Shown here piece after piece: positions 1 to 12,215 of a DNA stretch of 64,000 bases. The DNA is from Paracamarosporium sp. OC-R06-R3 (lineage: Eukaryota; Ascomycota; Dothideomycetes; Pleosporales; Didymosphaeriaceae). The notes under the pieces were generated by a model that did not search any database, was not told where the DNA came from, and worked only from the letters and a program-made list of their open reading frames with translations. Numbering within the stretch: position 1 is the first letter of the stretch; the number at the start of each line of letters is the position of its first letter. The translations under genes and the position numbers were made by a program. The stretch lies in NCBI GenBank assembly GCA_019828545.1, contig JACVRA010000150.1, forward strand, positions 1-64,000. The letters run 5' to 3'.

Positions 1-113
1 ATGCTCAGCTAGCTAGAGTCCATTCAACATTAACCTAAGCCAATATATAGCCCCTGATATCTAGATTTAAGAGAGTTATTTTATAGCAACTCCACTATAA
101 GTAGGAATAAACC

Positions 114-885
114 TTAACTCTTTTCTAATACTTTGTCCACCTTAGCCTCTAGCTTTAACACTTCTACGATTTCTGCGACAGCTTTTAGCACCTCCTCCCT
201 TTTCCCCTTTTCTTCCCACTCCTTTAAGCTCGCATCTCCAACCTTACCTTCGTTGACTGCAGTCATCAAATCAGGTCCCGCCGCGAAACTGAGCAGTACC
301 TTTGTAGGCACAACTTTCATCTGCATGACAACGCCCAAACTCTCCGCCAATTGCTCATTCGCCTTGTTCCCGCCATGAACACCGTAGCTGATGATTGCGA
401 CAGGCTTTCCCGGCCATTCGTTTTTCAAGTAGTCGACCGCGTTTTTGGTTCCGCCCGCAAGACCGTAGTTGTATTCTGGTATGACAAAGATGTAGCCTTG
501 GAAGGCAGCAATGGCGGCGGACCATTTCTTTGAGTGCTCGTGCGTGAATTGTTTGACGGCAGGTACCAGAGCGGGCATGACAGGCTCATCGTAGACAGGA
601 AGATTGAAATCCGCAATGGAAAGCGGTTCAATGGTGAGATTGTCCGAAGGTCTGGTCTTAAGAATCTCGTGAACCCAATTGACGCTAACCCCAGGTATGA
701 AGTCAGTTTAAGCCAAAAGAATAGGGGATGATAGCTTGAGTATAGTATACGTCTCATGTCCAAGTGAGAGGATGGTCATTTCCCGCTACAAAAGACACGT
801 CTACTTTGTAATTGGTAGTTACGTACACATGGTCGCCTGCACGGGGGGTGCGCGTGCTCCCTGTGATGAGGGCAATCTTGGACAT
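114..885 (-). CDS. NADPH-dependent FMN reductase (flavodoxin-like fold), 209 aa
   Basis: Two exons, 885-827 and 684-114, with an intron opening GTACGT and ending TTAG; the join restores reading phase ([10 protein letters not shown]). The N terminus [17 protein letters not shown] is the phosphate-binding loop typical of the NADPH-dependent FMN reductase family, and PEYNYG, about 100 residues in, is the family's flavin-contact loop. Members use NAD(P)H to reduce FMN or quinones in the cytosol. The length is normal for the family and there is no signal peptide. The start is the first ATG in frame with the P-loop. It is the 3'-most of a run of minus-strand genes. The physiological substrate cannot be told from sequence. 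Confidence 0.85.
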
Positions 886-1516
886 AACGTGTAGAACGGA
901 GAGGATGAGTGTGATGGAAAGCAGCAGTAGACTCTGTAATGTCGAATATTATGATACAGAGTAGGAATTGATAATATATTTATACTAGCTCTCGAACTGT
1001 AAGTCCATAGAGCTTCTGCGCAACACCATGCGTCCGTCACACTTGGGTTACAAATGGATACCCATTCAGCGCAAGCTGTGCCAATCGGGAGCTGCATTAT
1101 CCGGTAGCCATCACTATTAATAATGCACTCTGTTATTGTAATGTGATAGTAGAGAAACGCCCAAAAGGAAAGAAAGGCCCAATGAATATGGCTCGGGAAG
1201 TGTGTTTAGCCTGACGGGGCACCAGATATACTACGCAGCATAAGGGCGACCGGTGGACTCTTCACGAACGGGCCAATCGTTTGGTGCTGATGTGCAATTG
1301 ACAGTGGAAATAGCATGTCGGTGTTCTTGTTGCACGTGCCATCTATCCAACCACTGTCGATAACTGAGGTCGCTGACAAATGACTTATCCATTATTCGGA
1401 TGCGGATGCTTGACCTTCCGATGGCAGATACTGGCTGTGTAAGCAGCCATACAGCTGTTAGGTGCACGAGGATTTATGGGTAGGTATTCGAAACTGATAT
1501 CGTACATCTCAAAGAA
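886..1516. other. Intergenic region upstream of the FMN reductase
   Basis: About 630 bases of mixed composition between two minus-strand genes. It should hold the reductase promoter and the 3' end of the next gene. Short open frames here have no recognisable protein character, and I see no repeat or RNA gene. Confidence 0.6.
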
Positions 1517-3835
1517 TCAAGCTAATAGTTTGCTCTCTAATTCCGCCTTCTGCCTGTACTCTGCCATAGGCATAGCGATTAGACCTGAATACCCCACGTC
1601 GCCCTGAGCCTTTTCTAGCTTTCGCATAATTCTACCCACAATACTCGCAATCCACCTATCGTTGGCAACGACGTTGACCGTCTGGATTCCTGCTTTCCTC
1701 CAACCGTCTTGGATCTTCGTGTTCATACCCTTGAAAGCTTTGTTCATTCGTGCATTGAATGTACCACTACTCTTCGCTGAAACGGGTGTAGATTGTGTGG
1801 AAATAGGAACTGAGTTTTGAGATCCAGTTGTCGCGGCGTCAGATTCAGTCGAAGATGCGCTAGCATCGTCGGATTTGACACTCTCAGAAGCTACTGAGTC
1901 TACCCGGCGGATTTCCATTTCAAGCTTGTTGGTCGCCGCCCGCTTGAGGACAAGCTCTTCGTGGCCTTTTTCGACCTCGATGACTTTAGTTGCCTTTACA
2001 GTAGCAGCCACGAAATTAAGGAGCTGTTGGTCGAACAGTGCAGGAAGATGCCCATGGACCGAGATTTTCATGCAAGTCTCGTCTTTCCGGCGCCGTTCAA
2101 GATCTTTCTTCATTCGTACAGCTTGCGGTGTGCCGGCCATTTCCTCAATCTCTTGCTCAATTTTCAATTCGTCAAAGTCGGATAGGATAGGCGGAAAAAG
2201 ATGCTCGTGGTGAGGGAGCAGGTACGAAGGAAGAACAAAGGTTGCATCGGCACCTCCAAGATGGACGACCTGCGTAAGGTTTACTGCCTCCGGAAGCGTT
2301 CTGTGCGCCATGAGATCTCCAATTTTGAACTTGCACTCGATGTCGTAATCTGTATCCACCGGCACCTGTGCTGTACAGAAAAGATCGGTCAGGCCGACTG
2401 CAAAGTTTGCATCGGCGAGCCAGGCAGAGATGCGGCCCTCAAGACGTCGTACCTCGGCGTCTGATTGGGAATAATGCTTGAAGAAATGGTTCTTCATCAA
2501 CGATACAAACCATTTGCCAGACCCAGCTGATGTGACAGATCTGATGTGGATTGGGTGAAAATAACTGATCGGATTTAGGAGGAGGCGATACAAGAGTGGA
2601 AGGCGGTGTAGGAATCTGGGAGAGGGACATGTCAGCTAGGTACAAAGAGACCTGTGGTGGTGTAAGCTCTAGTGAATGCAGATAGCTTACTTTTTGAATT
2701 TTGGATGCTTATTGTGTGAAAGTGTAGTAAGTCGAATCGACTTCGAAGGAGGATGCGCCACGGTTGGTTGATCGTGGACATGTGCACAAATCGCTGCACG
2801 TAGATTGTTATCAGAGTCTAAGACGCCGTCAATCTCACGCTCTTTCGCGATCTTCTTCAACATCTCTTGAGCGATGTGGCTAGTGCTTGTATTTAAAATG
2901 TGCTTGGTAAGTTTCTCAACCTCTATACGAGACTTTTCTTCGTCCGGTGACAATTTTCTGACCAACGTGTCGCACGATTGAGGGTTCTCAATACCATCTT
3001 CAGACTCTTCCCTGACTTCCGAAAAGCCACCCTTCGCTGAAGTATAGGCTGCTTTTAACAGAAGGGTATCTCTTGCGATCAGTGAATCTTTTGACATGTC
3101 GCGCTCATTTGGGAACGGATGCACATCCTTGAATGTCATTTCGTCGCGACCTTTTACGTTAGCGTAGACGTCCCCGATTGTGATTCGACGAAAGAGTGCA
3201 ACGACGACCTTGTCTGTTTGGATTGCCAGTTCCATGTCCTCGTCAAGCTTGACCCCCACTTCGATACCATAAGCGGTGGCGGTCAAGGTGGAAAGCGAGA
3301 ACGTCAGGCCTCGAACAACAAAAAGTCCGATTGTGTCCTTATCGATTTCCAGGGCTGGGAGATCAAACAAACTGATTGAGTCCTGGACAAAGTGGCATTC
3401 ACGCAGTACATTTCGGAGATAGTAGCGGGCAACCCTTGCCGCTACCCTGAACTGTAAGACGCAGAAAAGTACCGTCGCCGCATAACAGGTTGCGACGAAG
3501 CCCCAGTACAGAATCCATGACGTGGAGGCCACGGTATATGTAACGTTCAAAGTGGTGACGATTGCCCATAGCGGTATCTGTGGAACCACACGCTCTCCAT
3601 TCCATTCTGCTATGGCCAACGAACAAGTCAAGAACGGGGTTCCAGAGAAAATCCATCGCCAGTTCAGGAGGGTAGTTCCTAATAACGTGAGGGCGAGATA
3701 GGCTAGAGGAGCGATGGAACGATTCGGCTGCGGTTTCGTGGGCGCTGCATCGAGGGTAGGATTCCTCGGGACGGGCTTCCTAGTAATTCCTCTGGGCAGG
3801 GCTGGCAGGCTGTCTCCACCGGCGGCAGGCTCCAT
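1517..3835 (-). CDS. Conserved-looking multi-pass membrane protein of unknown function, 747 aa
   Basis: Two exons, 3835-2691 and 2615-1517. The donor GTAAGC and acceptor CCCAG restore phase and fuse two long open frames into one 747-residue protein. A proline-rich N terminus (1-40) is followed by hydrophobic segments near 41-60, 88-108 and 108-128. A long soluble part follows with beta-rich stretches near 165-240 (around RGLTFSLSTLTATAYGIEVG), then a second conserved-looking block after the splice junction, and a Ser/Thr-rich linker near 600-660. I do not recognise the family. The pattern of N-terminal membrane anchors followed by beta-rich domains resembles organelle-membrane lipid-handling proteins, but that is only an impression. 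It lies downstream of the transhydrogenase gene on the same strand. Confidence 0.75.
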
Positions 3836-4378
3836 GGTGGCGTGCTGTAGGGAGATGGGATGTGCGGGTTGGTTGATGGGCTGTTTCTAAGGGTGAATTC
3901 AAGCCCCATCCATGGCGGTGGTTTTCTGGGGTGCGTCGTAGGCCTAGGTGTTCCTTGGAGTGCTGGACCAATTGCCAGTTTGCCGTAGTTATGACGTAGC
4001 CTCGAAGCGAACCGCTAGCGCCAACGAAGGTTCGTGCGCTCAGCCAGTGAAACAAGGTGTCGCAGAAGCATTTGTAAACGAGGGCAAACATAGACAGGAA
4101 AAGCTCGTGTGCACGACCAAGTACGATCGAGGGCGGGAGGCCCCACGCGCAGATGAGGCGCTCAACGGTGATCCGCAGCATTAGGCACGCTAACCGCCAA
4201 ACTACCACATTAGCCACCAGGGCCGTGTATAATGCACATGTTTGGCACGTGACGGCGCTTGCGTTTCCATTGCATCCTGTCTCGAGCTACCCCCTCAGAC
4301 GCCATCTCCTAAACCATGCGCCCATGTCCGAAATTGCCAACCATTCCTGCGTCCGTACAAATCCAGTCTTGCCTGTTC
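3836..4378. other. Intergenic region between the membrane-protein gene and the transhydrogenase gene
   Basis: About 540 bases holding the presumed promoter of the minus-strand membrane-protein gene and the 3' flank of the transhydrogenase gene. Plus-strand open frames that cross it are shadows of the transhydrogenase reading frame. Nothing else is supported. Confidence 0.55.
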
Positions 4379-5915
4379 TCAATACTCCATCGCCTCCTCA
4401 AACAAGTTCCTCAGTTGCTCCCTCTCCGCCTCCAGATTGGACATCTCCAGATTCGGCGCCAGCATCAGCACTCTTGCCTGCGGAATCGTCCCCTCCACCA
4501 GCGCGTCTACATGCTCCTTGCCAAAGCCCAGCTGCTTCAAGCCTCTCGGCTGGTCACCGAGCCTTACCAGAAACTCTGCCAAAGCCTCGCTCAACACTTC
4601 ACCCGCAGACTCTTTCTTCACGTTGCTGATGTCGACGCCAAACGCCTCGGCGGCCTGCAGATGCCGCTCCGGATTTGAAGCGGCGGTAAACTTGAACACT
4701 GCGGGTGCAGTCACGGCTACTGATACGCCATGCGGAATGATCTCGTGCTCGACCTGGTAGCCAGCGTGCTTGTAGCCCGGATTCTGTCCAGAAATGGGGT
4801 AGGACATGCCGTGACACAGATGGACGCCTGCGTTGCCAAATCCGACACCTGCTAGAGTAGCAGCGAGCAGCATCTGGGACTGAGCTTCGTGGTCTTCGGG
4901 GTCTTTGACTGCGCGTGGGAGGTACTTCACCGTATCTCTCAGCGCTTTGAGCGAGAAAATGTCTGAGATGGGGTTTGCGCCTTGGTATGCCGGTCTTTGG
5001 ATTGGATTTGCGGGCCGCGGTGTGCGCTCATAGTACGGTATTGCAGTCCATGACTCCAGAGAGTGGCAGAGCACATCTAGGCCGGAGGATGCATGTACTG
5101 CGGAGGGCATAGTGCGGGTGTTCAATGGATCAACTATGCCTAGCGTAGGTTTCATGTTCCGATGCGCGATTCCGGTCTTTGCACGCTTTGATACTAAATC
5201 GAAAATGGCAGTTCCCGTAGTTTCAGATCCAGTTCCAGCAGTTGTAGGTACAGCAACAAGTGGGTGAAGCGTTGAGGGAATGGGCATACCTTTGCCCAAT
5301 GGAGCATTGACGAAATCCAAGAAATCGGCATCTGCCCTTATCAGCCTGCATCAAAATCGACGCTCGAAGGCACGACATACCAGGAAATGTCGTGTACAGG
5401 TTCATCAATTTCGCCGTGTCGATCACACTCCCACCTCCTACGGCTAAGAAAGCATCCGGTCTATACTTCTTACTGACCTCGATCGCTGCCTTCACACTCT
5501 CATCCTTTGGCTCAACTCTTACGCCATCATAGACCTCAAATTGTATACCCTCTCTCTCGAGCCCTTCTACGACCTGTTTCATCGCATCTAGCTTCCTCAC
5601 GTTGCCGTCGGTGACCACCATGACGCGTTTGGCCCCCATGTTGCTGAAGTCCATGCCTACTTCCTTTGTGCAACCGGGTCCAAAGCGTATCGATGAAGCT
5701 GCCATTTCAAAGGCGTACTCCTTCTGGTGTGAGGTGTCGAGAGGTGTAGCAAGGTGTCGTCGAGCTTGATGAACGGTGGTTGGCGTGTGATGGTGGTGCG
5801 CGGGGTTCGAATGGCAGGGGCATGATGGCGGATGCGTAAACTGCACAGTACGGAGAAGGTTCACTGCGCGTGCCGCCCGTGAGGGCGATATTCGAATCGC
5901 GTGTGGCAAGGACAT
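4379..5915 (-). CDS. Mitochondrial hydroxyacid-oxoacid transhydrogenase (iron-containing alcohol dehydrogenase family), 495 aa
   Basis: Exons 5915-5381 and 5331-4379. The intron GTATGT...GCAG is phase-consistent and rebuilds the family sequence YTTFPDADFLDFVNAP. This is the fungal counterpart of animal ADHFE1, which couples oxidation of 4-hydroxybutyrate-type acids to reduction of 2-oxoglutarate in mitochondria. Visible signatures are the nucleotide loop GGGSVIDTAK, PTTAGTGSETT, and iron-site residues in SSGLDVLCHSLES, HLCHGMSYP and EHEIIPHG. The N terminus MSLPHAIRISPSRAARAV is Arg-rich without acidic residues, as expected of a mitochondrial presequence. The frame stays open upstream to about 6293, but the presequence makes 5915 the best start. 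The length suits the family. Confidence 0.93.
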
Positions 5916-6590
5916 CGTGCGAAGTCGACGAAGCGGCGTAGGTGGGATCAGATGTACATGCACAATATCAAGAAAAAGACTGTGTAGCTTGTAGACCAAT
6001 TGAAGGATGTTATATCCAAGGAATTTCTCTGGTCTTCCACAGAAGTAGAAGCAAAGAATATGCTTGGACGAAACAAGAGAAAGAACGCATAGGGTGCGGG
6101 ATCGGATGCGGAGAAGAGCGGTGGTTGTAGACGCAGCAGCCGAGGATGTGGGGAAGGGTGCCGCGGTCCCCGCGATACCGGAGACGGTATTTCCGAATGA
6201 TGTGAACCTTCCACCGTCCTGACTCTCATAGGGAGGCCAGCGCTTTTCGCGGACTAGAACTTGTGGCCTGCTACTGCACACTGCATGTGACAAAAGAGGC
6301 TAAATCATTCATGGTGCAGGCCCGGCAGTCAGGTATCTCACTAATCGAGCGGATCCTTCGTTGAACGGACTATGGGGGGCTTGTTTCGCGCACGAACCGA
6401 GAACAATGCAGCAGACAAATGTGGCTTGGATTTGTAAATAAACTGAAGACTAGGGTAATCGAATAAACCGCTTGGTATCATCCCCAACATGATTAAACTT
6501 CTTAAACCCGAATTGTGACTTCTGACAGCATAGCACGTACTTGTTTCGTCTTCTGCCCGTACCGCAAAATTGGCTCAATACATTACCACA
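5916..6590. other. Intergenic region upstream of the transhydrogenase gene
   Basis: About 675 bases between two minus-strand genes. The first part stays open in the transhydrogenase frame but lacks protein-like character. It contains the presumed promoter of that gene and the 3' flank of the BAR-PH gene. No RNA or repeat was seen. Confidence 0.55.
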
Positions 6591-8104
6591 TCAATACTGT
6601 CCAGGCTCTCTCCCCACACCGCTTGCCGGCGCGGCACTAATGGGTGTTGGCCCACCTGTCTTGTTGGTACCGGTCCTCTGCAAACCCTCCGTGTCAGTCC
6701 TCAGTGGCGTGGGGTGCTTTCCATCCTCCACCGGACTGCTCTGCTTGCTCACAGGACTTGTCGGCACGCTACTCTCCGGCACCTCACTCGTCACCTGACC
6801 AGCAGCCTGGCGTATGATCTCCCACCACTGATTTGCTGCACTCGGGGTATGCGCCTTGAACTGGAACTCGTGGGTCATACTAAAGGTGTTTCCGACTTTA
6901 CCTTTGGATACGTCCTTGCCTTTGACGTTGAACTTGCGGTCCGCGAGGGCGCCGACCACGCAATCAGGTAGATAGAGCGACGTCTCCGGGACGGGATCCT
7001 TGGCAAAGTCGTCATCAGTCTTGAATTCATGGAGGAACTTTGAGGGTGTGACAACGTAGTAATTTGTATTATAGGAGCGAAGTTTGCCCTTGCGCTCGAG
7101 GGAACCGGATATGAGGGGCTTGGTAGAGCGGTGGTTTTGGTTGGGGAAGGAGATGTTGGAGACTGAGCGGGCGGGCGCGTTGGGGTCGATGAGGATCGTG
7201 TTGTTTCGTTGGACGAAACCATTCCATTCGAAGTCGAGCGGGACTTTTTGTGCCGTGCCCACCATGTCTCCGTATGCCATCTTGGTCTGCTCAGCCTGTG
7301 TATTGACCACTTGCATGAACTGGCCCATTCCTCCTTGAATCGTCTGGATGACGTGGGCTTCGAATTGTGCAAATGAGTTCTGCACGCTGATCAAATCTTG
7401 CCTGTTATTGTTCTCCTCCTGAATCTGCTTGTTCAATCGATGCATAACGCCGCGCTGGAGTACGTAGGGATCCTCAGTTGCCGTCATCTTGCCGCCATGA
7501 GATTCAAACGACGCGGTATGTTGACCAAGAAGCTCGATGTGCTTCTGGGTCACGGCGCGAGCTTTGTCGACCGCCTTTGAGCCCTTCCCAGCGCCTTTTG
7601 TAAGCTCTTTCGTCTTGTTTTTGATTTCGGTGTGGAGGCGCTCGAACACGGGGAGGATGGTGCCTTTCAGCTGTTTTGCGGTTTCGTAGTGCTGGTTCGA
7701 GAGCCCCTGCAGACGATCAGCAGCCGTTCACAAGCATGGTGCTTTTGCTGCGAATACCTGAGTGTTTGAACGAATGTTCTCAAACATGCCTGCAATGCCG
7801 CCGAGCGACTGATCGAAGTGGTGTCCCTCCTTAAGCGGATCCTTCACGGTCTGCACCCGTTAGCACGATGGCTCCTGCTCCCAGGCTCGCGCACCTTCAG
7901 CACTCTCTCGTACTCCTTGCCATGCGCATGGTGCGTCTTCTCTGTGGCTGTGATATAATCCTCGAGATAGCCTACAGCGTGCTTCCATGCCGACAGCCGC
8001 TCAGCGAAGAGCTTCGTCACCTCGCTCGTGTCCTCTCCCGGCACAGCATCGTCGTCGCCATTCGTAACCGCCCGCGAAACCGTTGGTGACGTCGGCGAAG
8101 CCAT
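6591..8104 (-). CDS. SLM1: Slm1-type BAR-PH domain protein (TORC2/eisosome adaptor), 472 aa
   Basis: Three exons: 8104-7895, 7850-7758 and 7706-6591; all junctions keep phase. Residues about 25-270 form a helical BAR-like region (WKHAVGYLEDYITATEKTHH onward). Residues about 280-400 form a PH domain (SGSLERKGKLRSYNTNYYVV ... FQFKAHTPSAANQWWEII), and the tail is Ser/Pro-rich. This order is that of yeast Slm1/Slm2, which bind PI(4,5)P2 at the plasma membrane, sit in eisosomes and are TORC2 targets that also meet calcineurin. The family is seen directly; the signalling role is carried over from yeast. Exon 2 is only 93 bases and begins TVKDPLKEGHHFDQS. Confidence 0.9.
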
Positions 8105-9027
8105 GTTTACTATCGTCGTCTATTCGGAAAATGAATTGCTGTCGCGGTGCAATCAATCACGCTCCGGGAGAAGGAAATGCGGTGAAACGTCCCCCGCAAG
8201 CAAGCGAAAAGGGTGGTGTGACGTAATGTACTTTTGGGAAGGCGCGCTTGGCTGGGTCAATCAGGCTAGAAAACGCACGATGGCAGAAGAACCACCGAGC
8301 GAGGCAGTCATTATATCTTCCACGCAAAACAGCGCCGCGCCATCTGGATCTCCCCAAGACTCAGGTCTGGCGCCGTCCACTTTACCCAACACGGCTGATG
8401 CAACGCCCATCCCCCACTACGTCATTCTAAGATCAACGCAAGGATCACCTTCTACGGGTCACCGTCTGATGCAAGTGGCTGTTCGAGATTTGCTTTTGTT
8501 GCCATCGTAGGGTCTTGCTGTGCGATTTCATCAAGGGTGGATCGGGGGACAATGCCACTCATCGCGCTAGGTGTGGAGATGCGGTCCTGTTATCGGCCGT
8601 CTGCAGGCTCGATATGCGTCACATGGCACTGCAATGCTTTGTCGCTCCTTCACTAGACACGTGGGCAGATTCTCCTAGACACAAGAAGAAACCCATCCAT
8701 ACTTGAGTCTGTATATGCAGGGACTTCGCCACTAGCATGCTGACTGCATCGTACAGCCCATGCATTCCCGTACCCTTTAGTACTCCACCCATGCCCAATC
8801 CATCTACACGCAATACGCCCCAACATGGTCGCTCCAGGTGACGAAGAACGCTCGAAAACTCCGAGCTAACTAACACGACGACTAAGAGAAATCGATAACA
8901 TCGAAACCATGCTTGTATGCTACAGGAAAAAAGATAAAGCCCTCGGCAGGTAAATCCTCCATTTGATCTGTATTATGAGGAAGAGCGGAAAGAGGAGATC
9001 ATGCGTAGACCGGCAATCCTGCTGATG
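8105..9027. other. Intergenic region upstream of the SLM1-type gene
   Basis: About 920 bases between the BAR-PH start and the stop of the Zds gene, both on the minus strand. Open frames here are short and have no recognisable domain. It presumably holds the SLM1-type promoter and the Zds 3' untranslated region. Confidence 0.55.
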
Positions 9028-11969
9028 CTACCACATATCGTCATCCCTACTACTTTGATCCGAATCATCGTACCCGCCATAATTTTGAGCTTTTGGCTGT
9101 CCCAAATAATTCGAGCTGTTGGCAACACTATAACCACCGTCAGAGCTTCCATAATTGGAGTGATGCGAGTCTCTTGGGTCTCGTTGGTTCATACGCGGGT
9201 CCTGATGGTGTTGGTACTGCTGCTGATGGTCATCCTCGTACTGGAACTCGGAACCAAGGTTTTCTTGCTGCTGATAGTCATTGGTGTGATGCCCATCCTT
9301 CTCGGATTGTTCGTGCTGCTGTGGTACAATTAGCTATTGCACAAGGTGGCGTGGATGTTACTATCATACCTGCTGATACCGCTGATACTGAGAATACTCT
9401 TCCGGCTGTTGCTCTTGTTCCTTCTTCTGCTGTGCAGCGGCCTGGGCTTGGCGTTGCTGCTGCTGCTTGGCCTGCGCAGAAGTGCCGATCTGAATCTGCG
9501 GATGCATTTGCTGAACCTTTGCGAGATATGAGTACATAAAGTTACTCAACAAGACCTGAGAATACAATTCGCGGCGAGGATTTGCGAGCTTGATATGTGC
9601 CATACGGTAAATGGCTCGCTCCTCTAGGATTGAGAATCGTGTCCAGTTATAGTCAATATCTGGCTTTAATATCCGGGGTGGCGGTTCTGGAGATAACCCA
9701 CGCATCGAGCTTCCCTTCTTATGGTGTGATTCCTTTTCGCCCTTCTTCTTGCCCCCGCCGAAAATAGATGAGAAAAGTCCCGATTCCTTCTCTTTCTTGT
9801 TGTCATGTCCGGTCGATTTCCTGCTGCTTTCCTTTTTACGTTCTTCTTCTAGCTTGACACTTTCCCGGTCGATGACCACACTCTCGCGACCCCTATTGTT
9901 GCCCTGGATAGAAGTCTGCAGAACGTCGAGCCTGGTATCGTCATGATTCTGACCCTTGTCCTGCGTCTTGCTTAACTTGTTCTTGACCTTCTTTGCAAGC
10001 TCTTTCTCTTTTTCTTCCTTTTCCTTCTTGTCGCGTTCCTTATCGTCGCTCCCCAACAGCCAGCCCCAGCTCGTCTTCCGCGAACCGCCTTCAGAACTGT
10101 CTTTTTTGTCTTTGTGTTTCTTATCTGATTTCTTTTCTTCGACTAAATTCGGGATGATAGAGAGCGAGTCGGTTCTTGTACTGTTACCCGGAAGAGACGA
10201 GGGATGCGACACAAGATCATCGATGCTTTGACCGGGCTTGATAGGCGACGCTTGCGCGGCCTGTGCATGCTTATTTTGACGTGCATTTTGAGTTGGGCGC
10301 TGCTGCTGCTGGTGAGGCGGTTGTCGAGGCCCTTGAGGTTGTTGTGCGTTCGGAGGGGGTTGTCGTGAGGAATTTCGCTCAGGTAGTTGTATCTGTTGCC
10401 GCTGTGGTTCCGGCGGTGGAGGGGTAGCGATGATCTGGGGTACTTGTGGAGGGTTGTAACCCGGTAAGGGAGCTGTTGTTCGGCCATTGGACGCAATCCG
10501 TGAATGGAACGGTTTGGGCTGGGGTCGTCGGTCCTCCGCGGAGCTATCCGCTCTCGACAGATCTTCAGATGAAGCCGAAGTTTGCGGTATGCCGGGAGGG
10601 GACCGTTTCCGCGTTGGCCGAGAGAAGTTTTCGGCAGCATGATTCGACGGTTCGGATTGCACCCTCGTTAGAGAAAGATTCGACAGTTCATGTTCTCTAG
10701 TTTGTATTGGAGAGGCAGTCGGGGACTCCTCAGTATCAGTGTCCACTTGCCTTGCAACGGCAGCCCGACGTGAAAATGGCACGCGCTCCCCTTTACGAAT
10801 ACTACCTCGTCTATAGTTGGTGCGCGTCGATCGCTTCAGAGTTCCCGGACCGGCAATCTTGCCCGGTAAAATGGGAACATCTTCAGGAATGTCGCTGTCA
10901 GCGGCTGAATTTCTTCGGGCGGCTTCAATGCTCATGCGCCGAGCCAGAGCAACAGGGTCCTCTACTATGTTTTCGAGCTCCTGCAACTGTGGCAATCCTC
11001 CATTCGGCTGCTGGGCTCCAGACCGTTTCCTCTCGAGACGTTCTGCACCATCGCGATACCCGCTGCCACTATCGATCTGTCGTGATAGCATCGACTTCTT
11101 CCGCCGTAGACCCCCTCCCGATCCCTGACGGCCCAGTGCACCATCCGGCGACAAAGAGTCACCGTCGCCGGAGCGTCGTCTTATCGTGTCGACCTTCTCT
11201 TCTATGAATGTTTTGAACTCCTTTGGGGCCAGCTCGGGATGCAGACGCGCAGGGACCCAGAAGAGCTTCGATGGGTCTTCGTCCTCGGAAAAGTGCTGAG
11301 GCGGAGCAGGCACGTTGAACGACTGGAACGACGGCAAGTCAGGATCGGCCGTGTTTACGTCCATGGACATGCGGCGTATGGCCTGCAGGTTGCTGAGCTC
11401 CTGGGCTAGGCCGGCTGGGCTCGATTCGTAGTCCAGGTCGTGGAGCGGGAACTGCTGCGTGGCCGTGTCGGAGTTTGTTCTAGTCAGGGGCGGCGTGGAC
11501 AGCGGCGGAGAGAGCTGGCCGTTAGAGGCAGCCGACGACTTCCTGGCGAGGGGCGCGGGGCTGCCATTGGAGCCTGGTGCGTTGGGGGTCCTGTCGTGGT
11601 GCATCTGGGCACGGAGGGGGGACTTGGGCGGAGCGGTCGGATGCGGGTTGAAGGGCTCGAGGCTGTCTCCATGCGGGTTGCTGATGAAGCTCAGAGGCCG
11701 CGAGCTGCGCTTCATGAGGTAGTCGTCGTCGTCGCCGTACATGTCGCCGATGGCTTCGGTAACGTGGTGGTTGTCATCACTGATGGAGAGCTGGGGCGCG
11801 TGTCCGCGACGCTGCTGGTAGACGCGCTCGAGCTCGCGGGCTCGTTCCGAGGACTGTGGTTGCGTTCGTTAGCATTCCGGGCTGGCGGGAGACGGCAGCG
11901 GAGGTGCAGGGCTGCGTGGACAGACGGCAGCCGCGCCCTGGCACGCCCAGGGCTGCTCACCTCCTGCAT
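9028..11969 (-). CDS. Zds1/Zds2-type regulator of PP2A (Cdc55), 927 aa
   Basis: Three exons: 11969-11961 (only MQE), 11853-9370 and 9318-9028; all three join in phase. A mostly disordered protein. Near residue 200 is the block LFWVPARLHPELAPKEFKTF, and near 735-790 is the Zds C-terminal domain (DYNWTRFSILEERAIYRMAH ... LYSQVLLSNFMYSYL). Zds proteins bind the PP2A-B55 phosphatase and influence mitotic entry and polarity; this role is transferred from yeast. Lys/Glu-rich and Gln/Pro-rich linkers lie between. The second intron (GTATGA...CCACAG, 9369-9319) adds a 97-codon Q/H/D/S-rich tail ending DDDMW that a single-frame reading would miss. The 9-base first exon is less certain; a start at ATG 11742 is the alternative. 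Confidence 0.85.
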
Positions 11970-12122
11970 ATTCCAGGCCTTTTACTGTGGACGGTGCCGC
12001 GGCGACGGGAGAGACGGCATCGAAGAAGGGCACGCAGCGGCTGCGGGCGATCAAGCGGTGCGGCAGCAGGGGACGCGGGCGGCGGCGGTCATGGCCCCGG
12101 GGCCGAGAGCTGCTCGTCGAAG

Positions 12123-12153
12123 TAGCGGTCCCTTTGTTTTCTTGAGCGGCTTG
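12123..12153 (+). repeat. 31-base direct repeat, copy 1
   Basis: Begins TAGCGGTCCCTTTG and continues TTTTCTTGAGCGGCTTG. It matches 12740-12770 at 29 of 31 positions in the same orientation, 617 bases apart. It lies in non-coding sequence between the Zds and Miro genes. Confidence 0.85.
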
Positions 12154-12173
12154 CAGGTGCGGATGCTGCAGCG

Positions 12174-12215
12174 AGGGCAAAGGGCAAAGGGCAGAGGGCA
12201 GAGGACAGAGGGCAG
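12174..12215 (+). repeat. Heptamer tandem repeat, about six copies of AGGGCA(A/G)
   Basis: Six consecutive 7-base units can be read: two AGGGCAA, two AGGGCAG, one AGGACAG and one AGGGCAG. They lie about 200 bases upstream of the proposed Zds start. This is a simple tandem repeat in a probable 5' leader or promoter; a function is not evident. Confidence 0.85.

Noticed and set aside
5805..5816. GGTTCGAA-like box resembling the tRNA B box
   Set aside because: It lies in the His-rich coding N terminus of the transhydrogenase gene; no matching A box or cloverleaf could be found nearby.
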